In this document: positions 51,123 to 60,222 of the stretch, piece after piece | How the letters are laid out: each line of letters begins with the position of its first letter | Position numbering within the stretch: the stretch's first letter is position 1 | NCBI GenBank assembly: GCA_029262895.1 | Contig: JAJCYM010000045.1 | Location: 62,001-126,000 of the forward strand | Length of the DNA stretch: 64,000 nt | Direction: 5' to 3' | DNA from: Roseivirga sp. | Lineage (GTDB): Bacteria > Bacteroidota > Bacteroidia > Cytophagales > Cyclobacteriaceae | Notes under the pieces: model-generated | Database searches by the model: none | What the model saw: only the letters and a program-made list of their open reading frames with translations | Told to the model about the DNA's origin: nothing | Program-made: the position numbers and the translations under genes

Positions 51123-51172
51123 AAATAAAGTTCATCCAAATGAAAATAATTTAAAAAGCGGATTGAGAGCGT

Positions 51173-51493
51173 CTAAAGGACTTTTTGATCGTTATCCTTG
51201 CCCAATTGATTAAAGTGACTATAGATGGTATTAATAAAAGCCAGGATAAGCCCTACTCCAATAATGATGTAAACAATGGTAAATGCTTTGCCCAAATCAG
51301 TTTGAGGAGCAAAATCTCCATAACCAATGGTAGTCAGGGTGATGGTGGAGAAATAAAGAGAGTCCAGCCAGGTCCAGCCTTCTATATAATGATAACCCGC
51401 AGTGCCAATCACCAAAATTGTACCAGAGGCCAATAGCAGACTGCGGTACTGTCTGTCACGCAAAAAACTGAATATGGTCCGTAGGAAAATCAT
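51173..51493 (-). CDS. two-TM potassium-type ion channel
   Basis: A 106-residue protein with two membrane helices (about 18-36 and 68-92) flanking a pore loop with TIGYGD (residues 55-60), the K+ selectivity filter. Layout fits a minimal KcsA-like or Ion_trans_2 subunit, working as a tetramer in the inner membrane. No regulatory domain is present. It lies 6 nt after the M28 peptidase stop, so it may be co-transcribed. Confidence 0.9.
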   Translation of the reverse strand: MIFLRTIFSFLRDRQYRSLLLASGTILVIGTAGYHYIEGWTWLDSLYFSTITLTTIGYGDFAPQTDLGKAFTIVYIIIGVGLILAFINTIYSHFNQLGKDNDQKVL

Positions 51494-51499
51494 CCGGGT

Positions 51500-52738
51500 C
51501 TAGAATATTATTTCTGAGGCCCTAAGGTCAGTACCACGCTTATATTCAACTATGGTTCTATCCCCAGGCTTAAAGGCACCGAGAGCACGCATATAGCTCA
51601 TCATATCTACGATGGTTGAGTCACCAAGTTTTATCACGATATCGCCTTTCTCCATGCCGACCGCCTGTGCTGGCTTGCCTTCACTTACCCCGTCAATGCG
51701 CATGCCTTTTCCATCATATAGATAATCAGGCACTACACCGAGAGAAACGGAGAATCTAGGATTATCACCAGAGCTGTCTTGTGTCTTTGTAAACGCCAAC
51801 TTCTCTTCTACATCCAATTCTCCCGTGAGGCGCTCGATGAAATGTACTATTTTCAAAATGCCTTCGTAGTTGATTTTGTCAGCATCATCACTTGGCTTGT
51901 GATAATCTTCATGTTGACCGGTAAAGAAATGTAATACCGGCAAATCCTGCAGGTAGAAAGAGGTATGATCGGAAGGCCCAACTCCGGATTCGGAAGTGAC
52001 TAACTTTAGACTATCAGTATTTATCAAATCAAGCTTTTCATTCCAAAGCGGGCTGGTGCCTACTCCATTGATAGCCAATGTTTGTTCTTCTTTCATTCGC
52101 CCTACCATATCCAGATTGATCATGTAATTCACAGTTGCAAGATCAACGGTAGAATTCTTGGAGAAATAGTTTGAGCCCCAAAGCCCATTTTCTTCTCCCG
52201 AAAAGGCCAGGAAGAGATAATTGTAATTACTCTTTTTGCCTTTCAACAATCTGGCAATCTGAATTATTGCTGCTGTACCGCTGGCGTTGTCGTCAGCCCC
52301 GTTATGGATGGCGCGATCTCCCCTATGTAATGAGCCTTCTTCACCATAGCCCAAGTGATCGAAGTGTGCACCTATCACTACCGTATTGGCCGATTTGTTG
52401 TCAATAAATCCTGCAACATTTCTTCCGGTTACCCCTTCACCATCTGTGCCAATTACAGCTTCTTCATGAGTACTAGTGGGCTTTTTTACATTAAAAGGCT
52501 GCAGGTATCCGTCTGTGCCTTTGGGTTCAAGCCCAATCTTTTCAAAGGCTGCTGCAATATATTCTGCCGCTTTGACCTCACCTGGGGTGCCAATGGCCCT
52601 GCCTTCAAGTTCATCACTAGCCAAATACGAGATATCTTCCTCAAGTGAGGCAAGAATTTCTCTGTCTGTTGTAAAGTCAGTGCAAGCCGATAGGGTCGCA
52701 AGAAATACTATGGTGAGGTAAAAACTGATTTTTCTCAT
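51500..52738 (-). CDS. M28 family metallopeptidase with C-terminal PDZ
   Basis: A 412-residue lipoprotein from the ATG at 52738 (signal TIVFLATLSACT, Cys19). The M28 domain has the zinc ligands in GAHFDHLG, NGADDNASG, FSGEENGLWG, NLDMVGR and the His of HEDYHKPSDD. A PDZ domain occupies about residues 310-412 (GVSEGKPAQAVGMEKGDIV). It is an extracytoplasmic aminopeptidase or carboxypeptidase. A -7 element lies 17 nt upstream. Confidence 0.93.
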   Translation of the reverse strand: MRKISFYLTIVFLATLSACTDFTTDREILASLEEDISYLASDELEGRAIGTPGEVKAAEYIAAAFEKIGLEPKGTDGYLQPFNVKKPTSTHEEAVIGTDGEGVTGRNVAGFIDNKSANTVVIGAHFDHLGYGEEGSLHRGDRAIHNGADDNASGTAAIIQIARLLKGKKSNYNYLFLAFSGEENGLWGSNYFSKNSTVDLATVNYMINLDMVGRMKEEQTLAINGVGTSPLWNEKLDLINTDSLKLVTSESGVGPSDHTSFYLQDLPVLHFFTGQHEDYHKPSDDADKINYEGILKIVHFIERLTGELDVEEKLAFTKTQDSSGDNPRFSVSLGVVPDYLYDGKGMRIDGVSEGKPAQAVGMEKGDIVIKLGDSTIVDMMSYMRALGAFKPGDRTIVEYKRGTDLRASEIIF

Positions 52739-52754
52739 ACTTCGAATTTTAGTC

Positions 52755-52762
52755 CAAAGATA
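52755..52762 (-). promoter_or_regulatory. -7 element for the M28 peptidase gene
   Basis: TATCTTTG on the minus strand, 16 nt before the start; a TTG-type -33 element lies about 23 nt further upstream in the space shared with the divergent TolB-like gene. Confidence 0.5.
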
Positions 52763-52804
52763 ATTAATACTTATCTTCGCGCCACCAATAAAATACACAG
52801 GTCA

Positions 52805-53908
52805 ATGCGTTATTTAATACTCTTTTTAGCATTCTTCATTTTTGCCTGCTCTAGTAGCACCAAGGACAAAGCACAGGTTGAGGTTAGATCAGCTCAGGAT
52901 TCATTGCTTTTGCAGCCTGAGGAAATGAAGTATTTTAAAAATATCAAACAGCTAACCTTTGGGGGGAACAATGCTGAAGCCTATTGGAGCTTTGACGACA
53001 AACACATTGTTTTTCAATCTGATTATGCTGAATGGGGTGTGAGCTGCGATCAAATGTTTGTAACCGATTGGAGAAATGACGACCTGAAGAATAGTATTCC
53101 TCAATTAGTTAGCACAGGAAAGGGTAGGACTACCTGCTCTTACTTTTTACCTGGTAATCAAACCATTGTTTATGGGTCTACTCACCTGGGTGACGAAAAT
53201 TGTCCTCCAGTTCCTGAGCGTAGAGAAGATGGTAAATATGTTTGGCCTATTTATCCAAGCTTCGATATTTTCACTGCGGATATGGATGGAAACATCTTAA
53301 ATCAACTCACGAGCGAAGAGGGCTATGATGCTGAAGCCACAGTTTCTCCAAAAGGAGATAGGATTGTTTTCACTTCTATGAGAACTGGTGATTTGGAATT
53401 ATTCACTATGAATATTGATGGCTCGGATGTGAAGCAGATCACAAATGAGTTAGGCTATGATGGTGGTGCTTTCTTTTCGCCTGATGGGACAAAACTAATT
53501 TTCAGATCGTCAAGACCAAAGACTCCAGAGGATATAAAAATTTATCAAGACTTGCTCAAAGAAGGTCTTGTGATGCCGACTGATATGGAATTGTATATCT
53601 GCAATGCCGATGGCTCTGACCTCAGAAAATTGACCGATTTGGGGCAGGCCAACTGGGCACCGTTTTTCCACCCCTCTGGGGAGAAGATCATATTTGCCTC
53701 AAATCACACGGCAACCCGTGGTTTTCCTTTCAACCTATATATGATCAATATAGATGGCACCGGGTTAACCAGAATTACGCATGATGAAACCTTCGATGCC
53801 TTTCCGGTCTTCTCTAATGATGGTAAACACCTTATTTTCTCATCAAATAGAAACAACGGAGGCACAAGGGACACTAACCTCTTTGTAGCTGAGTGGATAG
53901 GGGGATAG
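52805..53908 (+). CDS. TolB-like PD40 repeat lipoprotein
   Basis: A 367-residue protein with a lipoprotein signal (LFLAFFIFACSS, Cys15). It is a beta-propeller of PD40/WD40-like repeats: YWSFDDKHIVFQSD, TVSPKGDRIVFTSMR, FFSPDGTKLIFRSSR, FHPSGEKIIFASNH, VFSNDGKHLIFSSNR. Such proteins resemble the periplasmic TolB propeller, usually binding protein or peptide partners. It is divergent from the M28 peptidase gene, and a C-terminal remnant of a near relative lies at 54601-54675. Confidence 0.9.
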   Translation: MRYLILFLAFFIFACSSSTKDKAQVEVRSAQDSLLLQPEEMKYFKNIKQLTFGGNNAEAYWSFDDKHIVFQSDYAEWGVSCDQMFVTDWRNDDLKNSIPQLVSTGKGRTTCSYFLPGNQTIVYGSTHLGDENCPPVPERREDGKYVWPIYPSFDIFTADMDGNILNQLTSEEGYDAEATVSPKGDRIVFTSMRTGDLELFTMNIDGSDVKQITNELGYDGGAFFSPDGTKLIFRSSRPKTPEDIKIYQDLLKEGLVMPTDMELYICNADGSDLRKLTDLGQANWAPFFHPSGEKIIFASNHTATRGFPFNLYMINIDGTGLTRITHDETFDAFPVFSNDGKHLIFSSNRNNGGTRDTNLFVAEWIGG

Positions 53909-53951
53909 GTATTAGTTATCGGTCATTGGGGAATAGGTAATCAGGACCGAT

Positions 53952-54419
53952 TCATTTCTTATCCAGGATTTCTTTAATGTTTTCTATATACCACTCTGTT
54001 GGATTAGGCCTTACAGACAACTGTCCCATAACCTCTCCTTTGGTGGTTAAAATGAATGCCGCTGGAAATTGTTTGGCAGGGTTAAATTTTTCTTGCAATT
54101 TCTGATTCTCTGCGGCTTGAGCTTGCGGAAGTTTGTTTTCTTCTTTTGCGGGAAAGTCAAGGGCTAAAAGCACAAACTTGTCTTTGGCAAATTCTTCAAA
54201 AACCGGTTTTTCAAATAGGGCAGTGTCCATCCTCCAGCAGTTGGTGCACCAATCCGATCCTTGAAATCTCATGAAAATCAGCTTGTCTTCTTTTTGAGCG
54301 ATCTCCTTTACTTCTTCAAAATCGGAATACCACTTGACAGGATGTTCTTGACTAAACCCGGATGTGATCAGAAGAGCAATTATCAAGATCGGCCCGAATA
54401 CAGTTAGTTTGGTTTTCAT
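53952..54419 (-). CDS. secreted thioredoxin-family protein
   Basis: A 155-residue protein with a signal peptide (residues 1-23, ending TSGFSQ). FQGSDWCTNCWRMD carries a CxxC site with a Trp before it, as in DsbD-gamma/thioredoxin_7-type domains. Ends with GQLSVRPNPTEWY. It likely works in periplasmic thiol exchange. Confidence 0.88.
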   Translation of the reverse strand: MKTKLTVFGPILIIALLITSGFSQEHPVKWYSDFEEVKEIAQKEDKLIFMRFQGSDWCTNCWRMDTALFEKPVFEEFAKDKFVLLALDFPAKEENKLPQAQAAENQKLQEKFNPAKQFPAAFILTTKGEVMGQLSVRPNPTEWYIENIKEILDKK

Positions 54420-54600
54420 AAGGGCCTAATACGAACCTTATTACTAAGTGTTTCCCTCTTAACTAAAAATGATGCGAACCGCAATGAGCTAACTCGGGTT
54501 TTGACCTTTTGGATTTCGATAATACTGGCTAAGATATGATCTTCTTATTCTCCCAAGCCAGGATTAACTACTCAATGCCTTCCTTAATGATTGCAAACAC

Positions 54601-54675
54601 GTTTTCTCATCAAATAGAAACTTCGGAGGTACACCTGACACCAACCTCTTTGTAATTGAGTGGATTGAGGGCTAG
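54601..54675 (+). pseudogene. 3' remnant of a TolB-like gene
   Basis: The translated end FSSNRNFGGTPDTNLFVIEW, with a stop at 54673, matches FSSNRNNGGTRDTNLFVAEW at the end of the gene at 52805. Upstream homology cannot be followed beyond 54600, so this is the tail of a lost duplicate. Confidence 0.8.
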
Positions 54676-54676
54676 G

Positions 54677-55798
54677 CTACTTCTTAGTGAGCACTAGTTT
54701 TTGCAATGTAATCTTTTGACTGCTTAAGGTTAGTCCATATTTCGATTGTAAGATTCCGCTGAATTTGGTCATTTCCGTTAGGTCAATGTCGAAATTATAT
54801 CTCTGATCATCGCTAGAATCAAATTGCACAAACTGACCATGTCTCTTCTCAATTTCTCTGGCCAGCCGTTGAATCGTGATGGCGCCCTTGATGGAGTTGT
54901 CGTTGATCATCAAGCGCTGTTTTGAAGTCTTATGCCTTCGCAGTTTTGCTGCATCGGCTACCTCAATTGCCAGGCCTTCAGTACTGGAATCCTCTGTTTT
55001 AGACGATATATCTAAGGCCTCCAGAACTCGGGTGAGAAGATTTTCATAATAAGAAGTCAAATCTGAGTCATAGTCAAAATCCTCATGTGTAATGTCATAT
55101 CTCAACGTACTTATTTCTTCATTGACCACAATCCTTGACTCCTCAAAGGGACTCACTGCAGAGATAAATTGAGAAATCGTATTACCTAGAAATACACTCC
55201 TTCGTTGTTTTTCCGAGGGGCCATCTAGTTTATTGCCACCGGATTGTCTGGTTGTTTTTCGAATTATTAAATGTTCTTTTTCAGAACTATATTCTGCCAC
55301 CTTACTGGTAAGTGAGCTTTTGGTGGTGCCCAGAAACTTGTCAAGTAGAGCAGTTGATAGAAGGAGAGGGCTTCCGGACCAAAGTAATGTACCATTTGCA
55401 GCAATGATATATGATTGTGGGAAGGCTTCAACCCCAAATTTTCTCTCCAGTTTACCATTTGGGTCAAGACCGATAAAGCTCTCCATTTTGATTTTTCTCT
55501 TTCTCTGAAAGTCTTCTACCTTCTTTTGAGAGTCGTCTGTTACTGCCAGAAAAGCCACCTTTTCATTTTTATATTGCGCTACTAAATCGTTCAAATGTGG
55601 TATAGAAGCCACGCAGGGTGCGCAATTAATGAACCAGAAATCTATTACAACAAGTTTACCATTTAAGGATGGTTCGTTACCCAGCCACTTGCTGATTTTA
55701 ATCTGTGGTGTCTTTCCACCAACTTCCAGATTTTGTTTGCCCTGACAAGAAGTGCAAAGAATAGATAGTGCGAGAAGTACGAGGAGCTTTTTCGTCAT
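54677..55798 (-). CDS. TlpA-like thioredoxin protein with C-terminal extension
   Basis: A 373-residue protein with a lipoprotein-like signal (ALSILCTSCQG, Cys18). The thioredoxin-like part (residues 25-160) holds FWFINCAPCVASIPHL with CxxC (Cys-Ala-Pro-Cys) and AFPQSYII with cis-Pro. The C-terminal 200 residues resemble the TIGR03435/DUF3738 type region that follows TlpA domains in some Bacteroidota and Acidobacteriota proteins; that match is by memory. Confidence 0.82.
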   Translation of the reverse strand: MTKKLLVLLALSILCTSCQGKQNLEVGGKTPQIKISKWLGNEPSLNGKLVVIDFWFINCAPCVASIPHLNDLVAQYKNEKVAFLAVTDDSQKKVEDFQRKRKIKMESFIGLDPNGKLERKFGVEAFPQSYIIAANGTLLWSGSPLLLSTALLDKFLGTTKSSLTSKVAEYSSEKEHLIIRKTTRQSGGNKLDGPSEKQRRSVFLGNTISQFISAVSPFEESRIVVNEEISTLRYDITHEDFDYDSDLTSYYENLLTRVLEALDISSKTEDSSTEGLAIEVADAAKLRRHKTSKQRLMINDNSIKGAITIQRLAREIEKRHGQFVQFDSSDDQRYNFDIDLTEMTKFSGILQSKYGLTLSSQKITLQKLVLTKK

Positions 55799-55956
55799 AG
55801 CAAATTGTTATTCCATTCCCATGTTCATAGTTGAACGATTCTTCTTAGACCAATTTGGCGATGAAAAGGTTACAGTGGTGATATAGTCAATCGCTCACTC
55901 TTTTGTCCAATTTGGCCGCTGCCTTGAGTTCTGATTACCTCAGTACATCTTGCAAC

Positions 55957-56103
55957 ATCTACCCCCTAATCCTCGCCAGCGGGGGACAGTTGCGAAGTGC
56001 AAATAACTTCATTTGATTTAGCCGAGCATTGCCATTTCAACAATTGCCAATGTCATACCTCTGTAGTTATGTCCTCCCCTTGGGGAGGTGCAGGAGGGGG
56101 ATA
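55957..56103. repeat. REP-like element with GC-rich hairpins
   Basis: A strong hairpin CCTCCCC-TT-GGGGAGG sits at 56073-56088. The flanks ATCTACCCCCT (left) and AGGAGGGGGATAT (right) are roughly complementary, enclosing about 145 nt. The type is, from memory, common between Bacteroidota genes. The rest of 55799-56196 holds no gene that I can see. Confidence 0.6.
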
Positions 56104-56196
56104 TGTCGAAATTTATATCCTATCGAACGGATTTATAAATTTCTATATAGGAGGAGAATGGCTCCGTGCTCTCTTATTAAATGGGTTGTTATTGGG

Positions 56197-56607
56197 TTAT
56201 CGGTCCTTCACCCGATACATAAACTTCAACCCAGACCAGGTCTCATCAACTGCCGCTACTTTGATGTCTACCAGGCCAATGCCCAAGAGGTAGGTGCGTA
56301 TCACATCTCGATTAATATCCGTTTTGATGCCTGAACTTTGTTTTGGCCAGGACATCCAAAGTATACCTGTCTTCTTAAGGTAGTTCTTCACCTTTGGACC
56401 AATCTCTTTCAGTTCTTGATCAGAGAGCACAAAGGCATGAATAAAGTCAAGAGATTCCTTTTCAGGAGTTTCTACTAACTCAATGTCGGGCAAATCTTCA
56501 AATAGATCAAAATAATGCGCTGGGCTTTTATGGAAGTAGCAATGATAGCCTTCTTTAATACCTAGCTTACGAGCTAATGGGGTGCCTGAATAACCTGAAG
56601 TTGTCAT
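56197..56607 (-). CDS. DUF3052 family protein
   Basis: A 136-residue protein. GYSGTPLARKLGIKEGYHC and the section WPKQSSGIKTDINRDVIR are recognisable as DUF3052. Function unknown. It is a single gene with an adjacent 131-nt gap on its 5' side without features. Confidence 0.8.
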   Translation of the reverse strand: MTTSGYSGTPLARKLGIKEGYHCYFHKSPAHYFDLFEDLPDIELVETPEKESLDFIHAFVLSDQELKEIGPKVKNYLKKTGILWMSWPKQSSGIKTDINRDVIRTYLLGIGLVDIKVAAVDETWSGLKFMYRVKDR

Positions 56608-56738
56608 GTTTTAAGCGTTTAAATGAGTTTCCATATGGCCGATATACTTTTTCATGGTGCCGTCATATCCGAAAATGAACCGCGCAAAAACTTCAGGATC
56701 ATGTTAAATATCTCACCATTTTCAATGACGGTCAATTC

Positions 56739-56999
56739 TTAAATAATAAATGCATAAGTACCCAGAAGACCGGCTAAAATCAAAATAATTTTGCTCTGAT
56801 TTCTGAGTTTTTGAGGCATGCTGATGGCCCCGGCAATTTTGGCAGAAATGCCAAGGGATACGAGGATCAAAATGAGTTGTAAACCCCAAAGAATATTGTG
56901 GAATTGGTCACTGATCGAAAGAAGCAATTTAACTCCTTCAAAAACAGCCGCTATCACGAGGGAACTGGCTGCTATCCTAACTCTCTTAGTTTCTGTCAT
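56739..56999 (-). CDS. small membrane protein
   Basis: An 86-residue protein from the ATG at 56999, overlapping the glycosyltransferase stop by 4 nt (ATGA); an upstream TTG is less likely. Three hydrophobic segments are visible (residues 10-28, 35-55, 65-83). No family was recognised. Operon position suggests linkage to envelope glycan work. Confidence 0.6.
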   Translation of the reverse strand: MTETKRVRIAASSLVIAAVFEGVKLLLSISDQFHNILWGLQLILILVSLGISAKIAGAISMPQKLRNQSKIILILAGLLGTYAFII

Positions 57000-58009
57000 G
57001 GCAGCCAAAAGTCAAAAATGATTTCATTCATGCATTTGAAGTGACCCTTGGGGCATTTGTCATAACCAATCTTTGAACATGGCCTGCAATTGAGCCCCTT
57101 CTTTTCGAGTATGGTGAACTTGGTTTCGTAGGGGTACATACCAAATTCAGGGATGGTGTTACCCCAAATGGAGAAGACATTCTTTTTCAGGGCTGCTGCG
57201 ATATGCATTAAACCCGTGTCATGTGAAAACACGTAAGAAGCTCTTCTAATAATTGATGCGGATTGGTTGAGATTGTATTTGCCACAGGCATTATAAATCA
57301 CCGCCTTCTTACCCAGATTGTCCAGGGACTCTGTCATGTCTGAAGACTCTGCTTCACGACTGAAAAACTGCTCAACCTTCTCTGCCTGTTCGATGTCCTC
57401 TTTGCCACCCAAAAGCACAATCGGTTTGTTGATTTTATCGCAAAGTTCGATCATACGCTCCAATGGCAACTTCTTGGTGCCATGTTGACCACCTATGGCA
57501 AATGCTACAAAATCTCTTTTAAAGCCCTCAGGTAACCAGTCATCTTCTATCTCATCTTTCTCAGGGATAAAATAGTCCAAGCCTAGTGCGTCTTTTTTGA
57601 TGTCTAGAGGCGCAACTGTTTCCATATATCTGTCTACAATATGGACATTGGGCATCTTGTTGATTTTGAAATTGACAATTAGCCATTTTTCCCAATTCAA
57701 CTTTGGAAACGCCTTTGAAGGTTTTTTAAGCTTGGATTTAATAAGTCGGGTGCGCAAGTTGTTGTGTAGGTCAACTACAAAATCAAATTGTTCAGCTTTC
57801 AATTGGTTAACCAAAACATCCAGCTTGTCTTCCAGAAAGTGGATTTTGTCGATGTAAGGATTAGCTTCCAGAATACCACCATATTGCCTCTTGGTGCAAT
57901 AATGAATTTCTGCATCGTCCAATTGCGCTTTGAGCACACGAACTACCGGTGTTGTCAAGACAATATCCCCGATTGAAGAAAATCGGATGACCAAAATCTT
58001 CTTAGGCAT
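56996..58009 (-). CDS. glycosyltransferase family 9 (heptosyltransferase-like)
   Basis: A 337-residue GT9 protein from MPKKILVIRFSSIGDIVLTTP at 58009 (seen in two parts), overlapping the PolX stop by 8 nt. The N-terminal RFSSIGDI motif, the C-terminal FSHDTGLMHIAAAL and GLNCRPCSKIGYDKCPKGHFKC (Cys-rich end) fit LPS heptosyltransferases WaaC/WaaF/WaaQ. It would add a sugar from a nucleotide donor to LPS core or a related glycan. Confidence 0.88.
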   Translation of the reverse strand: MPKKILVIRFSSIGDIVLTTPVVRVLKAQLDDAEIHYCTKRQYGGILEANPYIDKIHFLEDKLDVLVNQLKAEQFDFVVDLHNNLRTRLIKSKLKKPSKAFPKLNWEKWLIVNFKINKMPNVHIVDRYMETVAPLDIKKDALGLDYFIPEKDEIEDDWLPEGFKRDFVAFAIGGQHGTKKLPLERMIELCDKINKPIVLLGGKEDIEQAEKVEQFFSREAESSDMTESLDNLGKKAVIYNACGKYNLNQSASIIRRASYVFSHDTGLMHIAAALKKNVFSIWGNTIPEFGMYPYETKFTILEKKGLNCRPCSKIGYDKCPKGHFKCMNEIIFDFWLP

Positions 58010-59714
58010 GCGAGACGATTTTCCCTTTGCGCTCTTGAAAGAAATTGCCGATTTCTTCAGCACTTAGTGCATTGAAGGTCATATCCGCTGTGAGCCCTCC
58101 TTTTCGTCCAGCCAAAAGCCCATAATACATATGGTCGTAGCCTTTCATCTCATGCGCATCCGGATTGATAGAAAGCTTGACGCCCTGTTCTATGGCATAA
58201 TGCACCCAACGCCAGTCCAGGTCGAGTCTCCAGGGGTTGGCATTAATTTCAATCACCACACCATGTTTGGCACAATGGTCAATAACAGCTTTATGGTCTA
58301 TGGGGTACCCCTCTCTCCTAAGCAAAAGGCGTCCTGTTGGGTGCCCTAATATGGTAGTATAAGGGTTTTCAATAGCCGTCAAAAGCCTAGAAGTGGCTTT
58401 GTCCTTCTTCATATTCAGAATGGAGTGCACGGAAGAAACGATAAAATCAAAACTCGAAAGCACTTCATCGTCATAGTCCAATTTGCCGTCATAAAGAATA
58501 TCACTTTCTATTCCTTTAAAAATTTTGAAAGGAGCCATATCGGCATTCAGCTTGTCAATTTCATTGTGCTGAATCGTGACCCTGTCTTCATCAAGCCCAT
58601 TGGCATAAAAGGCTGATTTGCTATGATCACAAATACCAAGATATTCATAACCAAGGTCTTTGCAATGCTGTGCCATTTGTTCCAGGCTGTGCTTACCATC
58701 ACTATAAGTGGAGTGGTTGTGCAGAACGCCTTTTAAATCCGACATTTCCACCAACTTGGGCAAAGTGCCATTTTTGGCAGCCTCAAATTCAAAGGTGCCC
58801 TCCCGCAATTCTGGCTCTATAAAATCCATGCCAGCTGCTAAATAAATGTCCTTTTCGTCAGTGAAAGTACCGGACATGGCGATGTTGCGGAAGCTGTCTC
58901 GTTCTTTAACCGGCTTATCGATATGAGCAGGGCTTCCACTGTGCAAAAAGAGACTTGACACAAAATCTGCCTTGGCGCAGAAAGTCAACGCTATTGGTAT
59001 TCTTGTTTCTTTATAATTTCCACGCCAGATTACAGGTCCTGAAGCCCCAAGGTCCTGAATAAAATGCTCACTGGCATTGATACTATCTTCTGTAGCATCA
59101 TAGTCATCAGTACCAACGAGGATCTCGATCTTTTCAATCACCTCCATTTTCCTTCTTAAAGCACCAATCTCGTGGATCGGGTAATTCGGCAAGACCTTAT
59201 TTAACTCCGCAATAATTTCCTTTGAGAGGCCTTCAGCTTCGGCATAATGCAACTTATTAGCGTTGGCCTCCTTAAACTCAAGTGCTTTGATGATGGTCTC
59301 CTGAGTTTTGTCTCCAAAACCTTTGAGTTGTGCCACTTTGCCCGTGTTGGCGGCTTCCTTTAGCTCATGGCCACTTTCAATGCCCAATTCTTTCCACAGT
59401 ACCTTGATTTTTTTTGGGCCAATCCCTTTGATATCAAGTAGCTCCACGATGCCCTCAGGTGTTTCCTCCAGATACTGACTCAGCTGGGCAGAAATGCCAG
59501 TTTGAATAATCTCACTTAATGTGCCGGCAATTCCTTTTCCTACTCCATCAAGCTGTTGTAATTCATCAATTGTGAGGCTTGCCAGCTCAACATCAGATTT
59601 ATCCAGATTATAAATGGCGCTATTGTAGCCGCGAATTTTAAATGTGTTTTCATCATGCAGCTCCATGAGTGCTGCGGTCAATTTGAGTTGCTTGAGTATT
59701 GATTTATTATCCAA
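58002..59714 (-). CDS. polX: PolX-type DNA polymerase/3'-5' exonuclease
   Basis: A 570-residue protein. Helix-hairpin-helix repeats lie in residues 50-150 (LQQLDGVGKGIAGTL, LLDIKGIGPKKIKVLWKEL). The polymerase palm should lie about 160-310, but the usual GSxR and DxD catalytic residues are weak: GALRRKMEVIEKIEILVGTDD has no clear DxD. The C-terminal PHP domain has HNHSTYSDG, CDHS and GHPTGR, the metal ligands. Thus PHP activity is likely, polymerase activity less so. It begins an operon with the GT9 gene. Confidence 0.88.
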   Translation of the reverse strand: MDNKSILKQLKLTAALMELHDENTFKIRGYNSAIYNLDKSDVELASLTIDELQQLDGVGKGIAGTLSEIIQTGISAQLSQYLEETPEGIVELLDIKGIGPKKIKVLWKELGIESGHELKEAANTGKVAQLKGFGDKTQETIIKALEFKEANANKLHYAEAEGLSKEIIAELNKVLPNYPIHEIGALRRKMEVIEKIEILVGTDDYDATEDSINASEHFIQDLGASGPVIWRGNYKETRIPIALTFCAKADFVSSLFLHSGSPAHIDKPVKERDSFRNIAMSGTFTDEKDIYLAAGMDFIEPELREGTFEFEAAKNGTLPKLVEMSDLKGVLHNHSTYSDGKHSLEQMAQHCKDLGYEYLGICDHSKSAFYANGLDEDRVTIQHNEIDKLNADMAPFKIFKGIESDILYDGKLDYDDEVLSSFDFIVSSVHSILNMKKDKATSRLLTAIENPYTTILGHPTGRLLLRREGYPIDHKAVIDHCAKHGVVIEINANPWRLDLDWRWVHYAIEQGVKLSINPDAHEMKGYDHMYYGLLAGRKGGLTADMTFNALSAEEIGNFFQERKGKIVSHA

Positions 59715-59814
59715 GGGTAGATATTTAGCTGTTTCTTTTGAAAGAATGCACGTTCTTTTTTAATGCGTGGAACATTTCCTAAATTCCCAAAAGGTACACC
59801 AAATATAACTGTTT

Positions 59815-60222
59815 ATGAATTATTGGCTGATCAAATCAGAGCCGAATGAGTATTCATGGGATGACCTTGTAAAGCTCGGCAGGGACCATTGGGATGGCGT
59901 TAGAAATTATGCAGCAAGAATGCATATGAAGAATATGAAAGTAGGGGATTTGGCGTTCTTTTATCATAGTGTGAATGAAAGAGATATAGTAGGAATTGCC
60001 GAAATCGTAAAAGAACACTATCCTGATCCAACAACTGATGATGACCGTTGGGTGGTAGTGGATGTAGTGCCAAAGGAAAAGTTGAAGAGGCCTGTGAATT
60101 TAGATCAAGTAAAGGCAGATCCGCGGTTGAGCAACATGGCATTAGTTCGTATCGGAAGGCTCTCAGTCCAGCCGGTAGAAAAAGAGGAATTTGATATAAT
60201 TATGGCAATGGCAAATGAATAA
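59815..60222 (+). CDS. EVE domain protein
   Basis: A 135-residue protein. MNYWLIKSEPNEYSWDDL and WDGVRNYAARMHMKNMK are typical of the EVE domain, a PUA-related fold that binds modified bases in DNA or RNA. It overlaps the next gene by 8 nt. Confidence 0.93.
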   Translation: MNYWLIKSEPNEYSWDDLVKLGRDHWDGVRNYAARMHMKNMKVGDLAFFYHSVNERDIVGIAEIVKEHYPDPTTDDDRWVVVDVVPKEKLKRPVNLDQVKADPRLSNMALVRIGRLSVQPVEKEEFDIIMAMANE

